Shown here: positions 55,910-63,330 of the stretch, in pieces
Layout: every line of letters starts with the position of its first letter
How positions within the stretch are numbered: position 1 is the first letter of the stretch
Assembly (NCBI RefSeq): GCF_001189295.1
Contig: NZ_CP012159.1
Location: 7,681,001-7,745,000, forward strand
Direction: 5' to 3'
Source of the DNA: Chondromyces crocatus
GTDB lineage: Bacteria > Myxococcota_A > Polyangia > Polyangiales > Polyangiaceae
Length of the DNA stretch: 64,000 bases
The notes under the pieces: generated by a model
Told to the model about the DNA's origin: nothing
The model's database searches: none
The model's input: the letters and a program-made list of their open reading frames with translations, nothing else
Translations under genes and position numbers: made by a program

Positions 55910-55927
55910 CTGTCACCGTCCCGTCAC
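55910..55927 (+). promoter_or_regulatory. Candidate Pho box upstream of pstB
   Basis: CTGTCAC, four-base spacer CGTC, then CCGTCAC: two 7-bp direct half-sites with 11-bp periodicity, matching the PhoB-binding consensus (CTGTCAT repeated). It is 23 bp after the phoR stop and about 110 bp before the pstB ATG. A weak -10-like TAGACA follows about 10 bp downstream. This predicts a PhoB-activated promoter for pstB-phoU-pstSCA separate from phoBR. Confidence 0.65.
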
Positions 55928-56037
55928 TCACCGCCGGTAGACACGATTGCCCTGACGCAGAGGCGCCCGGTGGAGGATACTCCCCGCGTGCGTCCCCTCC
56001 CCTCCCTCAACCCCGAGCAGCGCCCATCCACCCGTAG

Positions 56038-56832
56038 ATGACCGCGATCGATCCCGAGATCGGCGCCGAATCGGCGCCCGCCACCAAGCTCCAGGTCACG
56101 CACCTGAACGCTTACTTCGGAGATCTCCACGTCATCCGGGACATCACCCTCGGTGTCCCCGCCGAGAAGGTGACCGCCATCATCGGCCCCTCCGGCTGCG
56201 GAAAATCCACCTTCCTGCGCTGCCTCAACCGCATGCACGAGCACGTCCCGGGGGCCCGGGCCAAGGGCGAAGTCCTCCTCGACGGCGTCGACGTCTACCA
56301 CCCCTCGGTCAACCCCGTCCGGCTGCGGCGGCGGGTCGGCATGGTCTTTCAGAAGCCGAACCCGTTCCCCACGATGTCCATCCGCGACAACGTACTCGCC
56401 GGCCACCGGCTGAACGGCACCCACATCGACGCGCCAGGAGAACTCGTCGAGCACTGCTTGCGCCAGGTGGCCCTCTGGGACGAAGTGAAGGACCGGCTCG
56501 ACCAGCCCGGCATCGCCCTGTCCAGCGGCCAGCAACAGCGGCTCTGCATCGCCCGGGTGCTGGCCGTCGAGCCCGACGTCGTCCTCCTCGACGAACCCTG
56601 CTCCGCCCTCGATCCCATCGCCACGGCCCACATCGAGGAGCTGATCGAGGAACTGAAGGATCGGTATACTCTCCTCCTCGTCACGCACAACCTGCAGCAG
56701 GCGGCGCGCGTCTCCGACTACATGGCCTTCTTCTACATGGGGAATCTCGTGGAGTTCGACCGGACCGACGTCATCTTCACCAACCCCAAGGAGAGCCGGA
56801 CCGAAGACTACGTGACCGGCAAATTCGGCTGA
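56038..56832 (+). CDS. pstB: Phosphate ABC transporter ATP-binding protein
   Basis: A 264-residue ABC ATPase that powers high-affinity phosphate import. Walker A is GPSGCGKST near residue 46, followed by the PstB-specific [14 protein letters not shown]. The Q-loop [14 protein letters not shown], the signature [13 protein letters not shown], Walker [14 protein letters not shown] and the His in [10 protein letters not shown] are all present. The order of genes places it ahead of phoU and pstSCA instead of after pstA. It is the first gene behind the Pho box. Confidence 0.96.
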   Translation: MTAIDPEIGAESAPATKLQVTHLNAYFGDLHVIRDITLGVPAEKVTAIIGPSGCGKSTFLRCLNRMHEHVPGARAKGEVLLDGVDVYHPSVNPVRLRRRVGMVFQKPNPFPTMSIRDNVLAGHRLNGTHIDAPGELVEHCLRQVALWDEVKDRLDQPGIALSSGQQQRLCIARVLAVEPDVVLLDEPCSALDPIATAHIEELIEELKDRYTLLLVTHNLQQAARVSDYMAFFYMGNLVEFDRTDVIFTNPKESRTEDYVTGKFG

Positions 56833-56843
56833 GATCCCGACCG

Positions 56844-57569
56844 ATGCCCACGCACACCAGCAAGGTCTACGAGCACGAGCTGCGGACGCTGCGCGACAAG
56901 CTCCTCCTGATGGGCAGCCTCGTCGAGGAGATGATCCACAAGGGCTCCACCGCCCTCTCCACCCGCGACTCCGGCCTCGCCAAGGCGACGATCCGGCTCG
57001 ACCGGCGGTGTAACCGGCTGGAGTGCGAGGTGGACGAGCTGTGCATGCGCATCCTGGCCACACGCCAGCCGGTCGCCTCGGATCTGCGCTTCGTCACCAC
57101 CGCGCTGAAGATCGTCACCGACCTCGAGCGCATCGGCGATCTCGTGGTCAACGTCTGTGAACGCGTGGAAGAACTCAACGAAGAGTCCCCGCTGGCCGTG
57201 ACCGAAGAACTCACCAGCCTCTCCGAAGAGGCGGCGGCGGTCGTGCGAGAGGCCCTCGACGCCCTCGTCTCCCGCGACGTCGAGCGCGCCCAGAAGCTCC
57301 TCGAGCACGACGACCAGATCGACGACCACTACGCCCGCATCTTCCAGGACGTGCTCACGCTCATGAGCCGCGATCCTGCCACGGTGTACCGAGCCACCCG
57401 CGTGCAGTCGATCGCCAAGTACCTGGAGCGCATCGCCGACCACGCCATGAACATCGCCGAGTCGGTCGTCTTCCTGGTCAAGGGCAGAGACATCCGCCAC
57501 AACAACCGCCTCAAGGAGAGCGACCCGCTCGAAGGCGAGCATGACGAGAGGCCCTCACGGGCCCGCTGA
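56844..57569 (+). CDS. phoU: Phosphate signalling regulator PhoU
   Basis: A 241-residue all-helical protein with the duplicated PhoU fold. Family segments include YEHELRTLRDKLLLMGSLVEEMI, FVTTALKIVTDLERIGDLVVNVCERV in the first half and ATRVQSIAKYLERIADHAMNIAE in the second half, the characteristic ERIGD and ERIAD metal-binding motifs. PhoU restrains PhoR and the Pst transporter when phosphate is plentiful. It starts 11 bp after pstB, so it belongs to the same transcript. Confidence 0.96.
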   Translation: MPTHTSKVYEHELRTLRDKLLLMGSLVEEMIHKGSTALSTRDSGLAKATIRLDRRCNRLECEVDELCMRILATRQPVASDLRFVTTALKIVTDLERIGDLVVNVCERVEELNEESPLAVTEELTSLSEEAAAVVREALDALVSRDVERAQKLLEHDDQIDDHYARIFQDVLTLMSRDPATVYRATRVQSIAKYLERIADHAMNIAESVVFLVKGRDIRHNNRLKESDPLEGEHDERPSRAR

Positions 57570-57574
57570 GCGCC

Positions 57575-58612
57575 ATGGGGGGCACGACCTTCACAGCGGC
57601 GCCCTTCGCGTGGGCCGCCGCGGGCGTGCTCGCTTCGGGCCTCCTCGGCTGCGGCCGCTCGGGGCCCGACCCCGTGGTCACCGTGGATGGCTCCAGCACC
57701 GGCTACCCCCTCAGCGAGGCCGTCGCCGAGGAACTCCAGCGCAGGACCCCGCCCACCCGGGTCGTCGTCGGGATCTCGGGGACGGACGGCGGCCTCCAGA
57801 AGCTCTGCGCCGGTGAGGTCGACATCTCCGCCGCATCCCGGCCCATCCGCCCGAGCGAAGCGGAAGCCTGCCGCAGCGGGGGGATCGACTACCTCGAGAT
57901 CCCCGTCGCCTTCGACGGCATCGCCATCGTCGGAAACCTCGCCAACACCTGGGCCGATCACATCACCACCGACGAGCTCCACAGGATCTGGGAGCCTTCG
58001 GCAGAGGCCAAGGTGAACCACTGGAGCGACGTGCACCCAGGCTGGCCCGCGCGTCCCCTCCGCCTCTTCGGCGCCGGCCTCGACTCCGGCACCTACGATC
58101 ACTTCACCGAGGCCATCGTCGGCCGCGTACACGCCAGCCGCAGCGACTACACCTCCAGCGAAGACGACAACATGCTCGTCACCGGCGTCGCCGGCGACCC
58201 GCTCGCCCTCGGCTTCGTGGGCTACGCCTACTACGAACAGAACCGCGATCGGCTCAAGCTCTTGCCCGTCGACGACGGCAACGACGAGAACGGCCGAGGC
58301 CCCGTCGCCCCCACGCGGACCACGATCACCGAGGGGACCTACCAGCCCCTCTCTCGCTTGCTCTTCCTCTACGTCGCGCGCAGCGCCCTGAAGCGCGCCG
58401 AAGTGACCACCTTCGTCCGCTTCTACCTCCAGAACGCGGCCAAGCTCGCCGACGAAGTCGGCCTCATCCCGCTCCCCGAGAGCACGTACCACCTCGTCCA
58501 GGCGCGGATCGCGCAGCGCATCACCGGCTCCCTCTTCGACAAGGGCTACCTCCCCGCGCGCGCCATCGAGCAGCTCCTCGCTCGTGACCTGCGCCCCGCC
58601 GAGGCTCCATGA
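57575..58612 (+). CDS. pstS: Phosphate-binding lipoprotein
   Basis: A 345-residue protein with a lipobox (LASGLLGC, Cys near residue 26), hence membrane-anchored in the periplasm. It has PstS phosphate-site segments: [13 protein letters not shown] near residue 37, [40 protein letters not shown] and [10 protein letters not shown]. It delivers phosphate to the PstCA channel. The start lies five bases after the phoU stop. Its stop overlaps the pstC start (ATGA). Confidence 0.93.
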   Translation: MGGTTFTAAPFAWAAAGVLASGLLGCGRSGPDPVVTVDGSSTGYPLSEAVAEELQRRTPPTRVVVGISGTDGGLQKLCAGEVDISAASRPIRPSEAEACRSGGIDYLEIPVAFDGIAIVGNLANTWADHITTDELHRIWEPSAEAKVNHWSDVHPGWPARPLRLFGAGLDSGTYDHFTEAIVGRVHASRSDYTSSEDDNMLVTGVAGDPLALGFVGYAYYEQNRDRLKLLPVDDGNDENGRGPVAPTRTTITEGTYQPLSRLLFLYVARSALKRAEVTTFVRFYLQNAAKLADEVGLIPLPESTYHLVQARIAQRITGSLFDKGYLPARAIEQLLARDLRPAEAP

Positions 58613-59523
58613 AGCCCGACCTCGCCCGCGACCTCCGCCGCCCCAGCGCCCCCTCCGAGCGGGCCGCGAAGCTCGTCTTCTCGCTCTGCGCCGCCGTCTC
58701 GCTGCTCACCACCCTGGGCATCGTCGCCGTCCTCCTCCAGCAGACCCTGGGCTTCCTCCAGGCCGTCTCCCTCCGTCAGATCTTCGCCGACGTCTGGTGG
58801 ACGCCTCGCTTCGCCGAGCCCCGCTTCGGCATCTGGCCCCTCGTCTGCGGCACCCTGCTCACCACCGCGATCGCCATGATCGTGGCCATCCCGCTCGGCC
58901 TCCTCGCCGCCATCTACCTCAGCGAGCTCGCCGGCCCCCGCCAGCGACGCCTCCTCAAGCCCCTGCTGGAGCTCCTCGCCGGCGTCCCCACCCTCGTCTA
59001 CGGCTACTTCGCCCTCACCCTCGTCACGCCAGCGCTCCAGCGCGTCCTCCCCGGTCTCAGCAGCTTCAACGCCCTCAGCGCCGGCGCCGTCATGGGCTTG
59101 ATGATCCTGCCCCTCGTCGCCTCCCTCAGCGAAGCCGCCCTCCACGCCGTCCCCATGAGCCTCCGCGAGGCCTCCTACGCCCTCGGCGTCCGCAAGCTCC
59201 CCACCCTCTTCCACGTGGTCATCCCGTCGGCCTTCTCCGGCATCGCCGCCGCCGTCCTCCTCGGCGTCTCGCGCGCCATCGGCGAGACGATGGTCGTCAC
59301 CATCGCCGCGGGCCAGCAGCCCCAGCTCACCCTCGATCCGCGCGTCTCCATCGAGACCATGACCAGCTACATCGCCCAGGTCAGCCTCGGCGACACCCCC
59401 ACGGGCACCCTGGAGTACAAGACCGTCTTCGCCGTCGGCCTCTGCCTCTTCACCATGACGCTGGTCCTCAACGTCCTCTCCTACCGACTCCGGCGCCACC
59501 TCCGCCGAGGAGAGCGCGCGTGA
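58609..59523 (+). CDS. pstC: Phosphate ABC transporter permease
   Basis: A 304-residue inner-membrane permease with six predicted helices. Recognisable segments are [55 protein letters not shown], and the EAA loop region [34 protein letters not shown], then GISRAIGET-like [11 protein letters not shown]. It forms the phosphate channel with PstA. It overlaps pstS upstream and pstA downstream by four bases each. Confidence 0.94.
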   Translation: MKPDLARDLRRPSAPSERAAKLVFSLCAAVSLLTTLGIVAVLLQQTLGFLQAVSLRQIFADVWWTPRFAEPRFGIWPLVCGTLLTTAIAMIVAIPLGLLAAIYLSELAGPRQRRLLKPLLELLAGVPTLVYGYFALTLVTPALQRVLPGLSSFNALSAGAVMGLMILPLVASLSEAALHAVPMSLREASYALGVRKLPTLFHVVIPSAFSGIAAAVLLGVSRAIGETMVVTIAAGQQPQLTLDPRVSIETMTSYIAQVSLGDTPTGTLEYKTVFAVGLCLFTMTLVLNVLSYRLRRHLRRGERA

Positions 59524-60389
59524 GCGACGACCTCCACACCCCGATCCCGGGCGCCACCACCGAGCGCGTCTTCCACGCCATCGGCTTCCTCGCGCTCCTC
59601 CTGCCGCTCCTCGTCCTGTTCGTCCTGTTCGCGGGCGTGCTCACCGACGCCTGGCCCCGGCTCGGCTGGGGATTCCTCACCGGCATCCCCTCACGCCGCC
59701 CCGAACTCGCCGGCATCTTCCCGGCCCTCGTCGGCAGCGCCTACCTCATGACCCTCACCGCCGTCATCGCCGTCCCCATCGGCATCGGCGCCGCCATCTA
59801 CCTCGAAGAGTACGCCCGCCCTGGCGCCCTCACCTCCCTCATCGAGGTCAACATCGCCAACCTCGCAGGCGTCCCCTCCATCCTCTACGGCCTGCTCGGC
59901 CTCGAGGTCTTCGTCCGCGTCCTCCACCTCGGCAGGAGCCTTCTCGCCGGCGCGTTGACGCTCTCCCTCCTCCTCCTCCCGATGGTCATCATGACCTCAC
60001 GCGAGGCCCTCCGGACGGTCCCCCACGCGCTCCGTGAAGCCTGCTACGGCCTCGGCGCCGACCGCTTCCGCATGCTCCGCCTCGTGATCCTGCCCATGTC
60101 CCTCCCCGGCATGATCAGCGGCATCATCCTCGCCCTCGCACGCGCCATCGGAGAAACCGCGCCCCTCCTCACCCTCGGCGCGCTCACCTACGTCGCCTTC
60201 GTCCCCGACTCGGTGCGCAGCGCCTTCTCCGCTCTTCCCCTCCAGATCTTCGGCTGGATCAGCCGTCCCCAGGCGGGCTTCCACGAGAGTGCCGCCGCGG
60301 GCATCGTGGTTCTGCTCGCGCTCATGCTCTTCATGAACGGAATCGCCCTCTGGCTCCGCGCCCGTCTCCAGCGGCGTACGCACGGGTGA
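59520..60389 (+). CDS. pstA: Phosphate ABC transporter permease
   Basis: A 289-residue inner-membrane permease starting with GTG inside the pstC stop (GTGA). Helices include [46 protein letters not shown] and [38 protein letters not shown] (EAA loop), followed by [21 protein letters not shown]. It completes the Pst channel. The ChaC-like gene follows 50 bp later and may be on the same transcript. Confidence 0.94.
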   Translation: MSDDLHTPIPGATTERVFHAIGFLALLLPLLVLFVLFAGVLTDAWPRLGWGFLTGIPSRRPELAGIFPALVGSAYLMTLTAVIAVPIGIGAAIYLEEYARPGALTSLIEVNIANLAGVPSILYGLLGLEVFVRVLHLGRSLLAGALTLSLLLLPMVIMTSREALRTVPHALREACYGLGADRFRMLRLVILPMSLPGMISGIILALARAIGETAPLLTLGALTYVAFVPDSVRSAFSALPLQIFGWISRPQAGFHESAAAGIVVLLALMLFMNGIALWLRARLQRRTHG

Positions 60390-60439
60390 ACCCAGCGCTT
60401 TCACGGCCTCGTACCGCGCCGTATCCTGATACGTCGCCC

Positions 60440-60988
60440 ATGTCCCACGAGATCTGGATCTTCGGCTACGGGTCGCTGGTATGGCGCCCCGCGTTCCCCT
60501 TCCAGCGTCAGCACCCCGGCTACATCGTCGGCTGGGCGCGCCGCTTCTGGCAGGGATCCACGGACCACCGCGGCGTCCCTGGCGCACCAGGTCGCGTCGT
60601 CACCCTCGTGGAGTCGCCTGGACATCGCTGCTGGGGCATGGCCTACGAGGTCGCCCACCACCAGCTCGCCGAGGTGCTCGACATCCTCGATTTCCGCGAG
60701 CAAGGCGGCTACGTCCGCCACGATCTCCCGCTCTACCTCTCCGGGGACGAACAGCGCCCGCGCAGCGCCACGGTCTACGTCGCCGCCGCGGACAATCCCT
60801 CGTACCTCGGCCCGGCGTCGCTCCCCGACATCGCCCACCAGATCCGCGCATCCCGCGGCCCGAGCGGACCCAACATCGATTACGTCCTCCGCCTCGCCGA
60901 GGCATTGAGCGCCATGCAGGCAGAAGACGAGCACGTCCATGAGCTGGCGGGCCTGCTCCGCGAGCCCATCCTGGCGGAGACCGGCTGA
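60440..60988 (+). CDS. ChaC-like gamma-glutamylcyclotransferase
   Basis: A 182-residue protein with the ChaC signature FGYGSLVWRPAFPF near residue 8, the YIVGWARRFWQGSTDHRG segment, and the active-site Glu region LDFREQGGY near residue 93. Members cleave glutathione or gamma-glutamyl peptides to 5-oxoproline. I chose ATG 60440 because it starts right before the fold. An upstream ATG at 60386 adds 18 residues without similarity. The final third has HVHELAGLLREP. It may be co-transcribed with pst genes or expressed on its own. Confidence 0.88.
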   Translation: MSHEIWIFGYGSLVWRPAFPFQRQHPGYIVGWARRFWQGSTDHRGVPGAPGRVVTLVESPGHRCWGMAYEVAHHQLAEVLDILDFREQGGYVRHDLPLYLSGDEQRPRSATVYVAAADNPSYLGPASLPDIAHQIRASRGPSGPNIDYVLRLAEALSAMQAEDEHVHELAGLLREPILAETG

Positions 60989-61066
60989 GCCCGACGCCCT
61001 GTCCGGAAGCACGCACGGGGTCGCCACCAGGCTCGGCACCGCACCGATCCTGGCTTCCCTCGAGGC

Positions 61067-61157
61067 TGGCGGAAGTCGGAGGTCTCGATCCCCACACCTC
61101 TTCTCGAGGTGCCCACTGCTTTCCAAGCAGGTCCGGTCCCTGACCGGTTCGACTTCC
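61067..61157 (-). tRNA. tRNA-Ser(GGA)-like, 91 nt
   Basis: Acceptor stem GGAAGTC/GACTTCC pairs perfectly. The discriminator is G and CCA is encoded at 61069-61067. The anticodon loop TTGGAAA (anticodon GGA) sits on a CTGC/GCAG stem. A long variable arm with stem CACCTC/GAGGTG is diagnostic for Ser-type tRNAs. Deviations: position 8 is G instead of T, and the T-loop is ATCGAGA with a weak T-stem. It is therefore either a divergent functional gene or a recent pseudogene. Confidence 0.65.
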
Positions 61158-61340
61158 AGGAACCTGATCTCATGCGAAGCGGAAAGGGGCTTCCGTTGGC
61201 ATCACGCGGCCGCCCAGTCCGCTGGATGCAGCGCTTGCACGGCCCTCGTCGCATTCCGACGAGGCTCCTGCGCATCGATCGTCGCTGCCACCAGGCGGGG
61301 GTCCGAGATCTGGGCGCGTGGGCGTCGTCGTCGTCCGACT

Positions 61341-61745
61341 CGGCGTGGGCTGGCAAGATCGCGGATGCATGTCCGCCATGTACATCGATGTCGACGTGAA
61401 TCACGGCGTCGACGCCGACCAACGCGGCGTGGGCTGGCAAGATCGCGGATGCATGTCTGCCATGTGCGGCGATGACGACGTGAATCACGGCGTCGACGCC
61501 GACCAACGCGGCGTGGGCTGGCAAGATGGCGGATGCGTGTCCGCCATGTGCATCGATGACGACGTGAATCACGGCGTTGGCGCCGACCAACGCGGCGTGG
61601 GCTGGCAAGATGGCGGATGCATGTCCGCCATGTGCATCGATGACGACGTGAATCACGGCGTCGACGCCGACCAGCGCGGCGTGGGCTGGCAAGATGGCGG
61701 ATGCATGTCCGCCATGAGCATCCATGGCGACGTGAATCACGACGC
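61341..61745. repeat. 84-bp tandem repeat, about 4.8 copies
   Basis: The marker cggcgtgggc recurs at exactly 84-bp steps (61341, 61425, 61509, 61593, 61677). Units differ at a few positions. The period is 4x21 and divisible by three, so both strands stay open: a 28-residue unit with WQDGGCMSAM on the plus strand and one with HASAILPAHAALVG on the minus strand. There is no start signal or homology to support expression. Confidence 0.92.
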
Positions 61746-61810
61746 CGAAGAAGTCGAACTCTCGCGGCTGGCCCGAGGAGAGCCACCGTCCGGGCGACGC
61801 GACGTCGCGG

Positions 61811-61881
61811 CGCCCCTGCCAGGAGTCGAACCTGGGCTACGAGCTTCGAATGCTCGCGTCTGGAGCCACCAGAACAGGGGC
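61811..61881 (-). tRNA. tRNA-Arg(TCG)-like with shortened D-loop, 71 nt
   Basis: Acceptor GCCCCTG/CAGGGGC is perfect and T8 is present. The D-stem CTGG/CCAG closes a loop of only five bases (TGGCT). A three-base linker leads to anticodon stem CGAGC/GCTCG with loop ATTCGAA, giving anticodon TCG. The variable loop has four bases. The T-arm CCAGG-TTCGACT-CCTGG is canonical. The discriminator is G, followed by CCG, so CCA is not fully encoded. Confidence 0.6.
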
Positions 61882-61892
61882 TGGACATCGGG

Positions 61893-61963
61893 CCTCCCTG
61901 CGAGGAGTCGAACCTCGGAAGCCGGGGTAGAAGCCCGGCGCCTGGAGCCGCCAGGACAGGGAG
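61893..61963 (-). tRNA. tRNA-Arg(TCT)-like with shortened D-loop, 71 nt
   Basis: Acceptor CTCCCTG/CAGGGAG is perfect, with T8. The D-stem CTGG/CCAG closes a five-base loop (CGGCT), followed by a three-base linker, as in the neighbour. Anticodon stem CCGGG/CCCGG holds loop CTTCTAC, giving anticodon TCT. The T-arm CGAGG-TTCGACT-CCTCG is canonical. It lies 11 bp from the previous tRNA-like gene and shares its unusual D-arm but not its stems, so they are not simple duplicates. Confidence 0.62.
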
Positions 61964-62004
61964 CATGGGTGGCCGATCGCGCGCCCAGACGACGGGGATC
62001 AGCC

Positions 62005-62032
62005 TGGTGCCGCCCACGGGTTTCGAGCCCGT
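62005..62032 (-). tRNA. tRNA 3'-half fragment ending in CCA
   Basis: Reads as T-stem ACGGG/CCCGT with loop CTCGAAA, then a seven-base acceptor strand GGGCGGC, discriminator A and CCA. No matching 5' acceptor strand (GCCGCCC) or D-arm is found at the right distance upstream. It looks like a 3' tRNA remnant, the form left by integrative elements. An alternative reading as an anticodon arm (CGA, Ser) is less complete. Confidence 0.4.
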
Positions 62033-62087
62033 TGGTGCAGACGAGGCGATGAGACGACACGAAGCGCGTGACACGACGAGAGAAGCG

Positions 62088-62219
62088 TGGCGCCACTGGC
62101 GGGATTCGAACCCGCGACCGCCTCATTCATGGTGATAACCGTCATTTCCACGGCCCGTAGCGGGCAAGGTAATGAATGACGGCGTGCACAGGTGCTCTAC
62201 CAGGCTGAGCTACAGTGGC
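62088..62219 (-). tRNA. 132-nt tRNA-like gene with insert in the anticodon arm
   Basis: Acceptor GCCACTG/CAGTGGC is perfect. T8-A9, D-arm GCTC-AGCCTGGTA-GAGC, T-arm GCGGG-TTCGAAT-CCCGC, discriminator G and encoded CCA are all canonical. Between A26 and the T-stem there are 77 bases instead of about 22. This insert contains two competing helices that share one strand: CGCC(G)TCATTCAT with ATGAATGAGGCG, or CCGTCATT with AATGACGG, plus a GCCCG/CGGGC hairpin. No normal anticodon stem-loop can be drawn, so the amino-acid identity is unknown. Confidence 0.6.
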
Positions 62220-62246
62220 ATGTCGGTCCGGAAACGTGAGGACATA

Positions 62247-62319
62247 GCGGGGTGTGAGGGTATCGACCCCTCGCGCAGGAGCGCTGGAAACGCCGCGATC
62301 ACCATGACGCTACGCCCCG
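62247..62319 (-). tRNA. Degenerate tRNA-like element (Gly/TCC or Trp/CCA)
   Basis: Acceptor CGGGGCG pairs with CACCCCG except for one C-A mismatch. T8-A9, a GCGT/TCGC D-arm and a T-arm GAGGG-GTCGATA-CCCTC are recognisable. The anticodon region GGCG-TTTCCAG-CGCT is poorly paired and can be read as TCC or CCA. There is an extra base before the acceptor. It is probably a pseudo-tRNA. Confidence 0.35.
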
Positions 62320-62365
62320 GAAACTGCGCCCCCGCGTCGCCCGGAAACTGTGCCCCCGCGTCGAT
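62315..62365. repeat. Two tandem copies of a 24-bp GC-rich unit
   Basis: CCCGGAAACTGYGCCCCCGC followed by GTCG occurs twice in direct succession (one C/T difference) just upstream of the degenerate tRNA-like element on its strand. Role unknown. Confidence 0.75.
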
Positions 62366-62468
62366 CGAGATCGTCGAGGAGCCGTCGCGTCGAACTCTGC
62401 GGCGTCGACCCCTGCCGCGTGGGGCATGTCAGGGTCCGAAGGATCGGCGCGCGAATGCTTGAGACCAG

Positions 62469-62539
62469 AGCCCCCCTCCGGAATCGAACCGGAACCGACT
62501 GCTTACAAGGCAGCTGCTTTACCATTCAGCCAGGGGGGC
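62469..62539 (-). tRNA. tRNA-Thr(TGT)
   Basis: Acceptor GCCCCCC/GGGGGGC is perfect. T8-G9, D-arm GCTG-AATGGTAA-AAGC-type pairing with GG in the loop, anticodon stem GCTGC/GCAGT with loop CTTGTAA (anticodon TGT), a four-base variable loop, and T-arm TCCGG-TTCGATT-CCGGA are present. The discriminator is T and CCA is not encoded. This is the most regular member of the cluster. Confidence 0.75.
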
Positions 62540-62549
62540 GACGCTCGGG

Positions 62550-62620
62550 AGCCTTCGTCCGGAATCGAACCGGGACCGCCTGCTCGTGGGGCGGATGCTC
62601 TGCCATGGAGCGACGAAGGC
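62550..62620 (-). tRNA. tRNA-Val(CAC)-like, partly degenerate
   Basis: Acceptor GCCTTCG/CGAAGGC and D-arm GCTC-CATGGCA-GAGC are perfect. The T-arm TTCGATT loop has one mismatch at the base of its stem. The anticodon stem TCCGC/GCAGG has a C-A mismatch, and the loop CCCACGA lacks the universal T33, reading anticodon CAC. It lies 10 bp from the tRNA-Thr. Confidence 0.5.
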
Positions 62621-62726
62621 GAGATCGTGCGAGAGCCATGGCTCCGCGCGAAAGGCAGAGGAAATGCGCAGACGGGGGACAGGCCGCTGGACGCGAGGCG
62701 TCTGCCAGGCGGCGGTGATGGGTCCT

Positions 62727-63200
62727 TCAGCCCGGCTCGAACCAGTAGACGACGCGGCTCTTGGGCGTCCCCTTCAGGGTATCCGCCCAGCGGAGCAGCT
62801 CCTTCCTGGCCTCGTCCCACAGGGCCTCGGCGAACCGTGGCTCGTAAGGGGAGTCTTCGGGAGAGGGGCCTTCAGCCAGCGTTCGCAGCTTCTTCTCGGT
62901 CAGTGCTCCCGCTCCGAAGATCTCGTCCTCGTCCAGGGGGAGGTCATTCTCGGCGGCGACCTCGCGCATCTGCGCGAAGAATCGCTGGAACTCTTTTTCG
63001 TGGGCGTCGCTGAAGGTCGCTCCCTTCGGACAGGCCTCGTTGCACGCGAGCATCAGCAGGAAGGAGGCGCGTGACTCCTCGATCTTCACATCGATGCGCG
63101 TGGAGCGCTTGGATGGCTTCATGGTCCTGGGGCTCAGGGGAACCCACCCCTCCTCGGTCTTCACTTCGAGGAACACGTGAGGCGTGATGTCGACGCTCAT
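62727..63200 (-). CDS. Hypothetical protein
   Basis: A 157-residue acidic cytoplasmic protein that I do not recognise. The sequence starts MSVDITPHVFLEVKTEEGW, has a central FLLMLACNEACPKGATFSD stretch and ends with SRVVYWFEPG. It has no signal peptide, membrane helix or known motif. Its codon use matches its neighbours, and it is longer and better balanced in composition than chance frames, so I judge it real. It sits alone between the tRNA-like cluster and the truncated regulator. Confidence 0.6.
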   Translation of the reverse strand: MSVDITPHVFLEVKTEEGWVPLSPRTMKPSKRSTRIDVKIEESRASFLLMLACNEACPKGATFSDAHEKEFQRFFAQMREVAAENDLPLDEDEIFGAGALTEKKLRTLAEGPSPEDSPYEPRFAEALWDEARKELLRWADTLKGTPKSRVVYWFEPG

Positions 63201-63330
63201 GTCGTGCGAGGGTAGCGCCGCCGGCTGGCTGCCAACATCCGAAACCCTCCGTCGGTGTCGCCGTCCTCTCTGGCGAAGGGCGGTGGTCTCCGTCGTCGGC
63301 CTCCAGGGCCGCAGCCCGGCCTCGAGGCGC

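Larger units (their letters stand above)
60989..62726. other. Gene-poor region with tRNA-like genes and minisatellite
   Basis: About 1.7 kb without a convincing protein gene. Long frames on both strands are by-products of tRNA-like sequences and of a repeat with a period divisible by three. The individual RNA-like and repeat elements are listed separately. Confidence 0.75.

Noticed and set aside
61220-61275. 8-bp hairpin CCTCGTCG/CGACGAGG as part of another tRNA
   Set aside because: No acceptor stem or T-arm can be paired with it. The hairpin alone is not enough.
62020-62035. tRNA-Ser(CGA) anticodon arm at the CTCGAAA loop
   Set aside because: The hairpin could be an anticodon arm, but no acceptor, D-arm or long variable arm fits around it. 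Reading it as a T-arm followed by acceptor strand and CCA explains more bases.
61318-62052. Long open frames on both strands over the minisatellite and tRNA-like genes
   Set aside because: They are open because the repeat period is a multiple of three and because antisense tRNA sequences give typical GFEPV and WRDSNPR peptide strings. There is no ribosome site, signal or known domain.
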